Of a DNA stretch of 64,000 nt, positions 42,953 through 55,662 are shown piece by piece; positions within the stretch are counted from its first letter, which is position 1; each line of letters begins with the position of its first letter. The translations under genes were made by a program, and so were the position numbers. The notes beneath the pieces were generated by a model that did no database searches, was not told the DNA's origin, and was given only the letters and a program-made list of their open reading frames with translations. Source of the stretch: Capronia americana. Lineage: Eukaryota > Ascomycota > Eurotiomycetes > Chaetothyriales > Herpotrichiellaceae. Where the stretch lies: contig JADWQD010000005.1 of NCBI GenBank assembly GCA_016110215.1, positions 682,001 to 746,000 of the forward strand. The letters are read 5' to 3'.

Positions 42953-44425
42953 ATGGCGCAAGCGGGCAATATGGTAGTAATCGACTCTCTCTTCCCGGTA
43001 GCCCCCGTCAAGTGGCAGGGACTCGGTAAGGTAACGCGACTGCTTGCAGAATAATACAGAATTCTCGAAAATCACGAAGTTCCTGCAAAAGATGCGTGAT
43101 GATATTCGAACCGATATGGAGAGGATCAAGGAAGAAATAACCCGCAACACCGATCTTCTCAACGAACATGTGCAAGCCGTGGACCAAAGCCTCCGCAACA
43201 TAAGCCGCAGTATTTCGGCTGCTGATGGAACTCCTATCATCCTACATCAGCGCCTTGATACGATCGATGTGAGACTGAACGCTCTTAGTGACGACTCTCC
43301 CAAAGTACACGAAAAGCTCGATAGCATTAGTCAAACCCTCACAGGCACCAGCGATACCGATAGTATCGCGGGATGTCTCAGTACCGTTAAGCGGAGCCTG
43401 ACGGCAGCCAATGGAACCCCTATAATTCTGCACGAACAGCTCGATCCCATCATGAAAGCACTCACAGACCACAACGACCATAACACTATGGCGGGCCGCC
43501 TCGACAAGGTCAGACGGAGCCTGACGGCAGCAAATGGAGCCCCTATAATTCTGCACGAACGGCTCGATCCCATCATGCAAGCACTCACAAATCACACAGA
43601 TACTGTATCTGTGGCTGGACGCCTGGAGATGGTCAAGCGGAGCTTGACGCTTGCAAACGGGAATCCTATTATCCTACACGAACACCTTGCCACCATCAGC
43701 CGGACCGTTGAGACGGTTGGACAGAGTCTCACGACGGGCACCCTATACTTTTGGGCCAGAGACTTCAGAATATTGACGGCGACATAGCTACCGTTAGAGA
43801 CGGCCTTACGAATGACGAACGAGGACTCATACCTCAGATTAATGCCATCAGTCGGACCCTAACCAAACCCAATGAACCCGGTACTATGGCTGGATCCCTT
43901 GACTTCGTAAGGAGGAGCTTGTCGCCTGCAAACGGGGACCAGATAACCCTACATCAACGACTTGATACCATCAGTGGAGAACTCACCAACACTGTGGCAG
44001 CGAACCGTGAGTCTTTCTCACAACTTCAAACAGAACTTCGGGCAGGGTCAGTATGGCCGTCACACATTTCTAACCCCAGCCTTTACTCATTACTGCTACT
44101 GTGGCTCAGACACTTTAACAGTGCTGCCCGCGCTGTTAATGCTAGGGCGAAATGCCCCAATACACCCATCTCAGCCTTTCGTGGCACCGATTATCTGCGA
44201 ATCCCTAATTTCCCTCCCACATACTCTGACCTCAAACGACTGAATGGTAAGTCCAATCAATCACCTTGACTCCTCTATATATACCTGTCTGATGTCAGCT
44301 AATGAGAACCAGAAGACGCGCTGGACGTCATCCTCGGGAGATTGGGTTTAGAGAGCGACGACGTGGCGCTGGGAGGGAAGAAGAAACGCCTCAAGAAGTA
44401 TCTTGGGTTATTTTTCAGCTCCTGA
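42953..44425 (+). pseudogene. Repeat protein of unknown family with a one-base frameshift
   Basis: Exon 1 is 42953-42997 and exon 2 begins at 43050 after a 52-nt intron (GTAGCC..CAG). Exon 2 encodes about five degenerate repeats of 40 or more residues, each with a core like AGRLDKVRRSLTAANGAPII followed by LHERLDPI. Near 43736 the frame ends early (SLTTGTLYFW.. to a stop at 43786). The next repeat (GHPILLGQRLQNIDGDIATV) and one more unit continue in another frame to 44246. After a 66-nt intron an exon at 44313-44425 ends the protein (DALDVILGRLGLESDDVALG, then Lys-rich, then stop). Adding one base near 43736 in principle restores the repeat spacing, so one base has probably been lost. A sequencing error would make this a normal gene of about 450 residues. 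The helical heptad-like pattern suggests a coiled coil. Confidence 0.55.
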
Positions 44426-45707
44426 GGATCAACTTGACCGCATTGCAAAGTCTCCGCCACATGTTGGTAGCTGCGTATCAGCACCTGGGCAACCTCGTCA
44501 ACAGGAGATCTCTTGGCTCCCTTTTACTATGATCGGTCCAGGCAGGGTGAGACGCTCTCTCCCTTGCTCTTGTCGGGGATTCCGCACCCTTTTTACGGAA
44601 ACTCTATTTGTCGTCGTATATAATCAACGCAAGAAAACCTTCTTTGTTGTTCGAGAGACGCGCAGAGCCAATTCAATTTTCATCCAGATTGGGAGAGACG
44701 GACTAGGTAACTAAATTCCCAAGATTCGCGAGCACCCATTAAAAAGATCGGGAGCCGAAGAATTGAATAGCCACGACCGATCACATGAAACTTACAAGTC
44801 TCCGTAGCTACATATCTCGATATGTAGCTAAACGACGCGGCGCCCCACGTTTTCAAATATGAACCTATTTGATCGATACACACCGCAGTGAACTGTTCAT
44901 AGCCACAATGGCAAGTAGGAAACTCGGACCCACACAGTATATCACATCCATGTAAACTTGTTCCAGTCTTTTCGCGACGAAGGACGAACTCTCCCACGGA
45001 TTGAAGGAGCATCGCTCCCAACTTTCAACCACAAGGGTACCGAGTACGCTTGCCACTTGCTTGACTCGGAACGAGGGACGAAAAGCCGAGCGAGAAGACA
45101 AGTGCGGCCGGAGAGGTGAATGTCAACGACAAAATTGTTTTGAAGATTGGGGGAAGTCGGATCGGCGGCTCATCGGATTAATGCTTGGCCGGAGCGACTC
45201 GCCTGGGCACTCGGTGAGTCGACAGCACGTGACTAGACACCTTACGGCGGCGCATATGTTTATCTAGAGTGGCTCCCGCCTATCAAACGTGTGACCGTCA
45301 AGGATGCGACGGCCACGACGTCGACCTCGGTGCCTCCGTCTGGCATGGCATATATTGGGCTCCCGATGATTTATCCAGCAGAGCAGTGGTTGGAATGGTT
45401 CATTATGTTCACATACTAATCCAGGAGGAAAAAGGGTCCTGGATGTGACAAAGCCGCCGGATTGCCTCGCCTGCTGCCAGATACCAATGCTATGGTCTCC
45501 AACCGCTTTGCGAGAGACCAACCAAATTGTGCGCGCTCAATGTGCTTTAGCATGTACACGAGTATCGAAAGCAGAGAGAGCAAAAAACACAAAAGAAACA
45601 CAGGACGTATAGCACATGAAACCACCCAATCCGGCCCGTCAAGGTCATCCCTTCCAAAGCATCATTAACCAATTTTTCCTCGCCTTCCAGGCTCCACCTC
45701 GCTTTGC
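44426..45707. other. Intergenic, 1.28 kb, boundary back to housekeeping genes
   Basis: Between the 3' ends of the repeat-protein gene and the kinesin gene. No supported gene, transposon end or tRNA. A single E-box CACGTG lies near 45226. Confidence 0.45.
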
Positions 45708-48700
45708 TTAGAAACAATTCAAACTACTTCCCCCCTTGCGCTTCTTCGTCTTCCCGTCCTTGCCCACAGTGAGGAGCCGCATCCTCTCTTCGAGCTGTGC
45801 GCGAGCGGCTTCGGCCTCTCTTCGCTTCTTGACCTCCTCCTCCACGGCTTGGACACTCAGCCTCTCAGATTTCCTCTCCTTCTTCAGTCCCGAAAGCTCT
45901 TCCTCAATTGCCCATGCTTTCTTCTTCCAGTTCTCCGCGTCCACCCGTAGCTTGTTGGACTGGGTTTCCAAGTCGACCAATGCCTCTTCCAATGTCGCTG
46001 TGAGTTGTTTCTCCGCGTGGAGGTGCTTCTCGATAGTGCGCAGCCGGTTCTCTTGCTCCTCGATCAGCACAGATTGCCGCCGCGTATCTGAGCGGTCGCG
46101 AGAGTTTGTGGAGACGACTGTACCCGAGACGGGAGTGACAGGAAGTGCGACTTCCTTAGAGGCGTGGCGGGACTGAGGGGGTGATGGGTTGCTCGCAACT
46201 GTGCTAGGGGCAGGCGTCGGGGAGGTGATCTGCAACCCGCCGGGCAGGGCGGGCAGAGGTGGGAGAGGGATGGCCGGCGGCGGTGAAGGCAAAGATGCGA
46301 TGGATGCGGACTTTCTCAAGTTTGAGGTCATCGAGTTGGAGCGGGCAGCTTCTGTCTGTGGCGATTGCGGACGGTGTTGTGACTTCATCGTCTGAGTGCG
46401 AGAGCCATTCTCGGACCCTGCCTCGTTGATGGATGCCCGCTGATTGAGATCCTGCTCGAGAATGGCAATGCGCTGTTGAGCTTCGATCAAGGCTTGATTG
46501 CCCTGTGCCTGAATGACGGAGAGTCGGTTGTGATGCTGGTCGAAGCTGTTCTGCAATTGCTGCTCCAGTTCTTCAATCATCAACATATTCTTGGCCTTCT
46601 CCGATTCCACAGCTTGCAGGCTGGCTTCCGCCTTCTTCAGCAAGGCCTCCTTCTCGCGGATAGTTTCTTCGTGATTACCGACCTCATTAGCAAGGCTCCG
46701 GATTGTTTCCTGATAGTTGTTGATCTTGATGTTCGCGTTCTCCAGCTCCTCCTCCAGCTCGAGCAAGCTCTGTCTGCCATCAAGCTGGCGTTCAAGCTCG
46801 GCATTGGTGCCAGTCAAGCGTGCGTTAGTCTTTTCCATCGCACGCTTCTCCTCCACTAGGTCTTGAATGTGGTTAGCAAGCATATCTGCTGTCGTGGGGT
46901 GGCCAAGTGCCGCTTGCGCACTGGACACAAGTTTCTGCACCGTCGAAAGGGCATGCTCGAGATCTTTCTTGTAAGTCGCCTCCAGTTTTTCATGCTTCTT
47001 GATCATCTCAGAAAGCTGATCGTCATATCCAGCCAAAGCGCCACCATGAGCCAACTTCATCTCCTCAATCTCATTTGCATGTGCAGCGTGCAGAGATTTC
47101 AGACCGTTCTTATGGAATTGAATTTGTGCTTCTGCCTGCTTGACCATCTGTTGGAGTTCTGCAATTTCAGCCCTCAAGGCAGTAATCTCCCGTTGTTGTG
47201 ACTTGACCATATCGGCGGAAGAGTCGTAGTCCTTTGTCAGCGCAGCGTGGAGTTGACGGAGTTCGGAATTCTTTGCAGCATGATCAACGTTCAGAGTTTG
47301 CTGTTCCTCGAGTTGCTGCTTGAGATTATCGATCAGTTCTTCGTAGTTGTCACGCTCAGTCTGCATGGCACTGGCAGCGGCCGCTCTGGAAAAGGTATCG
47401 GCGCCTTCCCCTGAAGGTTGTTGAGCTTTCAGAGTCGCCACGCTCGCTAGTGCAATCTCAAGCTCGGACTTGGTGCGATTATAGTTCTTTTGGCCTTCTT
47501 CAACCGCTTGCTGTGATAACTCGAGCTGCAATTTGAGTTCGTTCAGTTGCTGATTCAGAGCACTTATCCTCTCTTCGTGTCCCGGCGATGGTGGGGGGGT
47601 TTGCACATTTGCTTTCTCAGCGACAATTCTCTGGATCTCCTCTTGCAATTCTTGTTCACGGCGGGCGTAGCCTTCGTGCATCGACTTCAACTCGGTCTCT
47701 TTCTGGATGATTTGATCTCGAAGCTGCGACACCATGTTGAGGTCCACGGGAGATCCGGCTTTGATACTGGTCCGTTCTCTCGTCAGGCCCGAAATGATTG
47801 TAGACTTGACCTCCATCTCCTTCTTCGCATTCTTGACTTCTGCTTCAAGCGCTTGGATTCGTTCCAGCCGCGCCTGCAGTTCGGTGTTTGCGGCGGACAG
47901 ATGGACTTCAGCAGTTTCCATACGATCAGGCTTCGACTCGAATTCTTCAGCAATTAGAGCTCTCAGAGATGTGACAGAACGTTGACCTCGGTCCACCCCA
48001 GTTCCGCTCTGGGAAGTCATGCGTCTGAGCATGCTGGGCGTGCCTGGAGAAGAAGGTCTCGGTTGCTTCACCTGCGACTTCAGGCGGTCCACCGTGGTCA
48101 AAGCCTCCTTGTGATCGACCTGGAGCTGCGCATACTGCTCAGACATCTCCTTCAGGTGTCGTTCGTGTTCGGTAAGCAGGTTTTGCAGTCGCTCAACCTC
48201 TTGTGATTGAACCTCCATGGATTGAGTCGTCTTGGACACTGGAGTAATGTCGGTATCTGTCGAAGTTGATGACTCCCCAGCCAAGGATAATTCCGAAGAG
48301 AGCGATCGCGAGGATGGCTCTTGGGGAGCATCCTCCTCCTCTTGCGTCTCGGCCTCCTCTAAAAAAGCCTCGTCTGCAGCATTTTCATGGATGCGGCTCT
48401 CCTGCGGCGATATTGCAGATTGACGATCTTGGTCAATAGAGTCCTGCATCTCCGCTAGCGTGCGAAGCGCCTCTTGGTATTTGGCTGATAAGAGATCCAG
48501 CTCATTGACCGTCGATTCATGCTCGAGTCGTAGGTCGAACAGCTCTTGACTTACTGATTCGAACTTCTCCGTAATGAACTTCGATTGTGCGGGACTCGGC
48601 AAAGGGTCTTGCTGTTGCTCGGCCTTGAGGCCTTCCTGCTGAGCAATGGCGGTTTCAAGCTTCTCTAGGCCTGCCTCATCGCTTTCTGCAGGTAGCTGTT

Positions 48701-51164
48701 CTGCCAAATCGTCGGCATGCTCAGTGAGCTCGTCTTCATCCTGCGCGGGCAGTTCAGTCGCTTCGGCAGCTTCAAGATCCTTTTCGTGTCCGTCGGCTTG
48801 TTCATCAGAATGACCATTTGTCTGGGCAGAAATTGCAGCTTTGGCCTTGCCGTCTTTGTCTTGGATGTGATCAAGCTCATACAATAGATTGTCGAGCTTG
48901 CCTAGACTCCGTTGGCGCTCAACAAGGTGTTGCAGTCGTTCGATTTCACGCTGCATGATTTCCATGTCTTGATCGGACTCGGCCAGCCGCTCTTCAAGAG
49001 TACAAATGTAGTCTTCAGCATTCGTCTCGCTTTCTCTGATGCGGGCGATCTCCTTGCGCAAATCCGAGATGATCGCATCATTCTTCTCGCCTCCGGAACT
49101 CTGATCGTCTAGTTTTGCCTCTAAGTCGTTGAGATATTGTTCGGTATTCGATTCCCTGTCCATCAACTTCTGAACGCGGGCATTGAGCTGTTGATTCATT
49201 GTCTCCACATAAGCACACTTGGTCTCCTTCTCCAGCAGGTTGCTCTCGGTATTGGCCAGCGAAGATCGAGTATTTGACAGATTGGTTTCGAGGCTCTGGA
49301 TCGTCTTCTCATATTCCATAACCACTTGCTCGATCATTTCTTGATTAGCCTGGGATCGTTTTAACCGATCCACCGCACTTTCTCCCACAATGTTGGCTTG
49401 GTCGAGTGGCTCAGTGCTTCTGGTCAGTTCCGATACTAGTTTCGCATGTCTCTGGCTAAGGGCGTTGTAGCTTTCCTGGACGTCCAGCAACTGGTTGTGC
49501 AATTCATTCTCTCGGTCGCTGGATCGTTCTGAGCGCTCGGAGGTCATGCCCGGTCGGCGATCACTCGACTCGGCGCTTCGGATTTGTTGTCTCAGGAAGG
49601 CAATCTCTGTGCGCAGTCGTTCGATCACAGCTTGCTTGTCTGCGCCGTCGTCGACCTGCTGAATCTTGGGTTTGCTTTGGATGTTTCGAGCCCTCTGCGC
49701 ATATTGCACAGTGTTAAGCGTCTCACTGAGGTGGAACTCTGCGGGTGTGACGCAAGCAATCATATATGTAATCGCGTTCCCACCCAGTGAGTCCTGAAGC
49801 ATCCGCGTCAATTTGGAATCTCTGTACGACACATACGTGCCAGGCGTCCTGGATGACAGTTGCGCAATAACTTTGCCTAGACTGGCCAATCCTGCGTTGA
49901 TGGAAATGCCCTCCCTCGCACGCTCGCCAGTAGCACCAGTGTTCTTGAGTCGTTCGCTACCAGCCAAATCGACAAAGTGAAGCTTGCTTTCCACAGTCAT
50001 TGGCGAGTCGCCGCCAGGCACGTGGTCCACCGCAGCTGAAGATCGCTTGTCTTTCGCCGAGGAAAATCCTTGGGCTTTGGTTTGGCGTAGGTTGATTGTA
50101 AAGACGGCATGTGACCGCGACGATCGGGCATTGATGGCGGTGGCATCGGTCTGTCGAATCGCAGATCCATGATTGAGAACACGCATGAGCTCTTCGACGG
50201 TGGAGACGCGTACTGAATTCAGACCTTCCACAAATATTCGGCCACGGGGGTCTTCTCGTATCTGGACATTGGCCCTCTCAGTAAACGGTGCATCCTCTGG
50301 GAGCAGCAAATCCCTCGGTTGTTCGTTGTAAATCTCAACGTAGGTGACCGACATGTCCCAACCCTTGTCAATGAAGGACTTCGAATTTTGCATGACCTGA
50401 TTCAAGCTTGTGACTGAATATCTGGTCGGTGATTTCAGGCCAGAGTTATGTCTACTGTGGGCCGCTTGCGCTGCGCCACCAGCGAGACTCTCAAACAGAT
50501 ACTGCGCTGCTCGGGGAATGACGCCTGTCCAATGTGAGAATGATTATTCGATGCAGTGGGAGGTGACTCACCTTTTAGCGAAGTATCAAACTGTTCCCTC
50601 GGGCCGGATGTACCCATAGTATAACTCTTGCCCGCTCCAGATTGACCGTAGGCGAGTAATGAGACATTGTAGCCTTGCAGGAAGGAATCTACGCTGTCTT
50701 GTAGATAATCCCATACTGCTTTTTGTGTGACGTCCTCGCCGAAGACGCGGTCGAAGATGAAGATCTTTCGTCCCTGCGGTGACTCGACGGCAAGACTAGT
50801 GTTGGTGTTGACTTGTACCATCGACCGCTGGAATCGTTGTGGAATGAGGTCAAAGCCGGGATCCGACGGGCCAAGAGGGGGTCGAACTCGGACCACTACA
50901 CATGATGTTAGCCCAGACGCGTCTGTGAACTTGCGCTTGCACCTTAAACTGACCAACTTTGACTGACGTCTTCACATCTTCGTCTGACGACCTGCTCCCT
51001 ATTTGATTGCTGCTCTGGCTCATGCGACTGTGACTCCTCGGTGGGCGGTTGATCACGCTCTGAGGTCGCTGCTTATGAACAGCATCCGGTGATGAAGCCG
51101 AGAACACGCTCTGCGGCCGGATCTGATGCGCGCCATCTGGAGACGCGGGAGGTGACGAGACCAT
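45708..51164 (-). CDS. Kinesin motor protein with long coiled coil (kinesin-4-like)
   Basis: Three exons (51164-50954, 50895-50572, 50524-45708; introns of 58 and 47 nt) give 1783 residues. A Ser/Pro-rich head (1-65) precedes the motor domain (about 66-465). The P-loop is GQSGAGKSYT (residues 154-163). Switch I is INARSSRSHAVF and switch II is DLAGSERLKNTGATGERARE. The motor ends with YAQRARNIQSKPKIQQ. From there to about residue 1600 the protein is nearly continuous coiled coil with acidic breaks. A Pro-rich linker (LPSPPPAIPLPPLPALPGG) precedes a last short coil, and the tail ends KGGSSLNCF. The N-terminal motor and the length suggest the kinesin-4 (KIF4/KIF21) group; this subfamily call is less certain than the kinesin call. 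Confidence 0.92.
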
Positions 51165-53446
51165 GCTGTGCACGTCTGTCCTGCGCAGGTAATGCTGCAG
51201 TGTGGCTGCGTGACCACTTTGATGTAGTCACTAAAACACACCCAACAAATGACAGAGCATGCACAACCTCGAGATTTGGTTGACAGAGACAGGGTGCTGT
51301 TAGCACGAACCCACGCGTGGAGGCATTCGAGAAGAGATCTGATTGACGAGGCGTGGAGGAAGCTTCGGGGAGCTTAGGTGATGGTCTCTCACTTGGATTG
51401 CCTCGACAACCTGGACAGGTGTGGGAGGGAACCGGGAATCTCTTCTGACGGGTGGATGGTCTGCCCTCTTTGTGTCTCCGAATTGTGACAAGCAACGATG
51501 GGTAGAAGGTTCGGGGGGAATGCAGGTGATGGTCGATTCTTTCTTGCGTGTCGTTCGGCGGTCGGCTGGACGGGGGCTGCGGGGAAGATTGCAAGAGCAA
51601 TGGCAGTTGCGTTCGGTCGAAGACGGGAGGTTGTGAACTCGTACTGTGTAAACAATGTGTGAAAATGTCGTGTTGGACCGATGCAGTCAGGAGTCGTCAA
51701 AAGTTCGCAGGTGAAAAGGTTCATGCGCGGCCGTCTCGCGTCGCAGGACCCCTAACTGGTTAAGCTGGCGTGGCTGGCTCCTACCCAGGCACGGCTTCAG
51801 GTACCTGGTTCTTCACCGTCGAAGCAATTGGCAGAATTAATCTCCGTCGAGCGCGGAACCTGGTAGTGGCCAGGCTAAAGCAGGTGCAGTTTATTTAGGG
51901 CAGCCTGCAAAGTGGGTGTGGGGGGCCACCGCCATATTGATTGGACTGCCCTCCGTAATTGGTGCTGGGGCGGCTATAGCCTACAGGCTTGGCCTTGAGC
52001 AACGCTTAGGGCTATGCCACTTATGCCTAAGAGTCTTTACTTGGGAGCTGTTCACTTCGTTCACTTCGTTCATGCTGGCTCATGCTGGTTAACGTTTCCG
52101 GTCAAGCCTCAACACTGTTCCATTTCCGTGGGCTTCGCCGGGACCTCGAGTCAGCCACATGACCGGGGTCCGCGTTTCAAAATGCCTCTCCTCAGGGGTG
52201 GCCATGATCACCAACTACTGCAGGAGATCTTTGCTGCCATCCTCGCTAAATGCTGGCCTTTCTCTGCTCCATCGTTGATGTTAGTATCACAAATCTGGAC
52301 TGCGGTAAAGAGGATGCCACTAACTGCAGCACACGCTATACATACGGACGGTCACGCAATGGCGGCCGAAGGACGGTTGCCAGCCTCTGTTAGATGGGCA
52401 CGAGGTTGGGAATGGAGCCGGCGCCGTTGAAATAGGAGTATGTCTACGAAAAGATTGGTCAGGATTCCATTGTTGGAGCTTGATAGTGGACAACAAGATT
52501 TTTACCTCGTGCCGTGCGGAGCATGGACACATGCAATGTACGTACTGTGCCGGACGTACTCAAGACGATGCCGATAACATTAAGTTCAATTAGCACCAAT
52601 TGTAAAACTCTCCTCATTCTGGACTCTTATCGGCGATATCCTCTGGAGGGACAAGGTCGTCTGGTGATGAAGACGGTGTAAAGTGGCGAGGCGGCAACGA
52701 GCTCATCGAGATTATGCACCGCATTCGATGCTGTCCTCTGCGGCTCGTCAGTTTGAGAAGTGGTCACAGTTGGCAGTGCTGGTCAAAGTATGGATCCATG
52801 CACCAGACACTTCTGCGGAGTCGGAACATAATGCATCTAATGTTTTGGCGATCTTTTGCCGGAATTGAACAAGAAGACTGGTGTGAAACAAGTGCCTTGC
52901 ACGATGGGGATTTCTCCGTTGTCTTCGACTCTCGAGGAAGTACGAGTAATGAAGCAATGTCGAATATTACAAGTACTTGGTACAGTGCATCATGCCACCG
53001 TGACTGCAAGCAACCATAGCGGCGTGTCTCTAGCAATAGTCATGCAACAGGGGTGCTGTACTATCACATAACATCTTTGAGACAGCCAGTCCAGACCTGG
53101 TGTTGACAAGGCCGTGATAAGATGCGGGGTGTCAGAAAGACTATCCAACCTCGCTTGCAAGAGAGGTTTCACTTTGGGCAAGTTTGAGGTCTCGCACCAG
53201 TCCCCGACGGTCGGCATCCGGTGCATCGAGTAATCGTGTTGCAGGCAGGTTGGATTTGCTCCTTCACCGATTCTGGGCTGGTTCCTGCGTAGCTGCGGGA
53301 CGGGACGGGGATGACAGCAAGGATTGAGCAGATCATCTCGCTGTACTGCACCATCCTAGCATCCCAGCCTCTTCAACTGGAAGGCGTGCATGATTTTCGA
53401 GTTTCAATGGTGGACGTTGGACAGGTCGACTTGATCCCGCGGCTGG
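51165..53446. other. Intergenic, 2.28 kb
   Basis: Promoter of the kinesin gene and 3' flank of the RIO2 gene. Contains a short tandem duplication, GTTCACTTC repeated, followed by a repeated TCATGCTGG, at about 52049-52088. Frames such as 51073-51600 (minus) and 52014-52430 (plus) have no recognisable content. Confidence 0.45.
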
Positions 53447-54574
53447 CTACCCCTCTGAAGGCTTATCACTTTCATCTTCTTGGTCATCACCCTCATCCTC
53501 TGAACCACTAGTATCCAGAACGTGGGTTTCACCTTCTTTGGCGTCACCATCCACACCATGCTCTTTCATATAGGCTTCAAGCTCTTTCGCCATCTTCTTG
53601 GAAAATCCTGACGCCTCAACCTCGACATCAAGCCTTTTGGACCCCTCTTTCCCAAGCCGTTGCTTCGCGTCCTCAAAGAGTGGGCCTTCGTCAGTGCTGA
53701 TAAATCCGAACCGTCGTGCAAAGAAGCGCTTGACACAGCCGACATCTCTGTTGAAATAAAATTCGGCGTTGGGGTGATCCACGCTGACCATCTGGGGGAA
53801 GTCGATCAGGACCGGCACAAGCCGGATGTCGTCTCCTTGCTCCTCTTCTTTGATCAAAATATTGAACTCGTTGAAATCTCCGTGGATTAGCCCAAGTGAG
53901 CACAAGCGCACAAGCATTTCCATCAACTCTCCGTACAGTCCCGCTGGATCTGGAACCTTTTCGATCTGCCGTAGCGGAAAGCCGTCGATCAAGGACATGA
54001 CCAGCTGATGTCGATTTTGCCCTAGTGGGGTTGGCACGCTGAGGCCCGCTCCATGGAGGGCTTGCAGGAAAGCAAACTCTTTGACAGCAGCTAGTCGTGA
54101 CATGTACATCCAGCTGCCAGCGCCTCTCTCTTTCTGTGCCTTTGTTCTGGCATAATCTCGTTTATTTCGCACGCCCTTCTTGAAGCTGACCCTACCCAGT
54201 CGATGGATCTTGAGTACCCGTTGTTCACCTTTCTCGTCACTGACAACGAAGATATCACTTTCTTTGCCCACACCGATCTGGTTGCCCACGCTGTACACCG
54301 TGCTGTTCTTCTGTAATGAATGTAAAGCCAGATAGTCAAGGCCCCCATAGGTCAGTCTGTAGCCGTCGTACTTGGCATTCTTCACCTTCGCTATCAGGTT
54401 CGCTTTGGCAAGTAACGAGATGCTGCGATTTGCATCACCTACGGCGGACTTGGAAAGATTGACGATTAATGTTGTGGGGACGACTTCATGATTGCGACTC
54501 CCAGCTTCGACGGCAGCAAGGATGCGCCAGTCGCTGGCATTGAGATAGCGCAAAGCTTTCGTATCGAGCTTCAT
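53447..54574 (-). CDS. rio2: RIO2 atypical protein kinase / ATPase, 40S ribosome maturation
   Basis: Single exon, 375 residues. The N-terminal winged helix (MKLDTKALRYLNASDWRILA to about residue 90) is specific to RIO2. The P-loop is VGNQIGVGKESDIFVV, the lysine lies in GEQRVLKIHRLGR, the catalytic loop is GLIHGDFNEFN and the metal-binding loop VLIDFPQMVS. The acidic, Ser-rich tail (DTSGSEDEGDDQEDESD) is typical, though on the short side. RIO2 binds pre-40S particles in nucleus and cytoplasm and is needed for final 18S rRNA processing. The ATG at 54574 starts exactly at the conserved N-terminus. Confidence 0.96.
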   Translation of the reverse strand: MKLDTKALRYLNASDWRILAAVEAGSRNHEVVPTTLIVNLSKSAVGDANRSISLLAKANLIAKVKNAKYDGYRLTYGGLDYLALHSLQKNSTVYSVGNQIGVGKESDIFVVSDEKGEQRVLKIHRLGRVSFKKGVRNKRDYARTKAQKERGAGSWMYMSRLAAVKEFAFLQALHGAGLSVPTPLGQNRHQLVMSLIDGFPLRQIEKVPDPAGLYGELMEMLVRLCSLGLIHGDFNEFNILIKEEEQGDDIRLVPVLIDFPQMVSVDHPNAEFYFNRDVGCVKRFFARRFGFISTDEGPLFEDAKQRLGKEGSKRLDVEVEASGFSKKMAKELEAYMKEHGVDGDAKEGETHVLDTSGSEDEGDDQEDESDKPSEG

Positions 54575-55662
54575 TACCGCCGATGAAGAATATGTCCGGT
54601 TGCTATGCTCGGAATGGTAAAGGGAGATTGGATTGTGGATAAGACAGGAGGAAAATTCCTCATAATATTGGTGGCATCTAATCTAATCGTGGCGGCACCT
54701 TACATGTCACGTGTTGCCCTCAGACAGCCTTGGCAAAGATCCTGAACACTTGCGACACCCCCACCGCTTCTGGGAATTGCGGCAGTGCCCCCACGAGAAT
54801 GGAATGAAATTTCTCCCCACGCGAATCCATCTTCCCGTTCCACACACTTCAAACCTGAATGCCTATCGGTCAGAAACCAAATTTCACCACGGTTCAATAT
54901 GAAGATTTACGACTCCACGTTCGTATCTGGATTCGCATTCGTCTTCTGTTTCAATCACATGAGACATCTATTGATTTGCGACCTCGGCAAGACTCCGTCC
55001 TCCACCAACAACGGGCTCTTCGGCTTGTTTCCGTGTGCCTGCCTCGCCGCTCGTATCCGGTTTCTCGGCGGTACCAGGCCCATTCGCCGGTTTTACTCTC
55101 CGCTAGACGGGCCTGCTTGAGGCAAACTTAGGCGCCGGACCTCAAGGGCAAATTGTGCCCAATTGGTTTGCCGATATTCGGAGTTGCCGGAAACGGCAAT
55201 CCGAGGCTGGTTGTCAACCTCCAGAACGGATTGTGTGCTGTGAAGCACGATCGATCACAATATGTCCCAGGAGCGAAGTCCGTAGGGGGCAGACTTTCAC
55301 GCTGGGCAGTTGGGAGGCATCCTCGAGTCCCCGTCGGCACCCTTCAGACCGAGGTGCATGTCATCTCACCTCACCAGGTGCCCCTCGAGCACAAGCGGCA
55401 AATGGCTGAATGGAAAATATTACAGTGATCCAATGAATCGCGGTCTCTCCACGAGTTCGTCAGGGAAGCCCCACCGTAACAAAGCTCTGAAAGGTCTGGG
55501 ACAGCCATTTCCCCGCATTGCATTTTGCGAAGAAGCGAAGGCAGCACGCGGTAGATACAAATACTCCCCAGGGTCTAAGTCCCCATCTCCTCCAGCAAGT
55601 TGTTGCCTGACCTCCAGCATCTCTTGTCATATTCATACTCCGCTCGGAAAGGATCGCTCAAG
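54575..55662. promoter_or_regulatory. Divergent promoter region of rio2 and the dihydroxyacetone kinase gene, 1.09 kb
   Basis: No supported gene; several short plus-strand frames look like chance. One CACGTG lies near 54708, about 130 bp before the rio2 start. Confidence 0.4.

Noticed and set aside
16390..44425. Repeat-induced point mutation (RIP) as the cause of decay in the island
   Set aside because: The broken genes show a deletion, a single-base loss and isolated stops, without a dense C-to-T/G-to-A pattern or AT-rich blocks visible by eye.
52049..52088. Short tandem duplications as a mobile-element footprint
   Set aside because: Units of 9 bp with no flanking inverted repeats or coding remains; simple slippage explains them.
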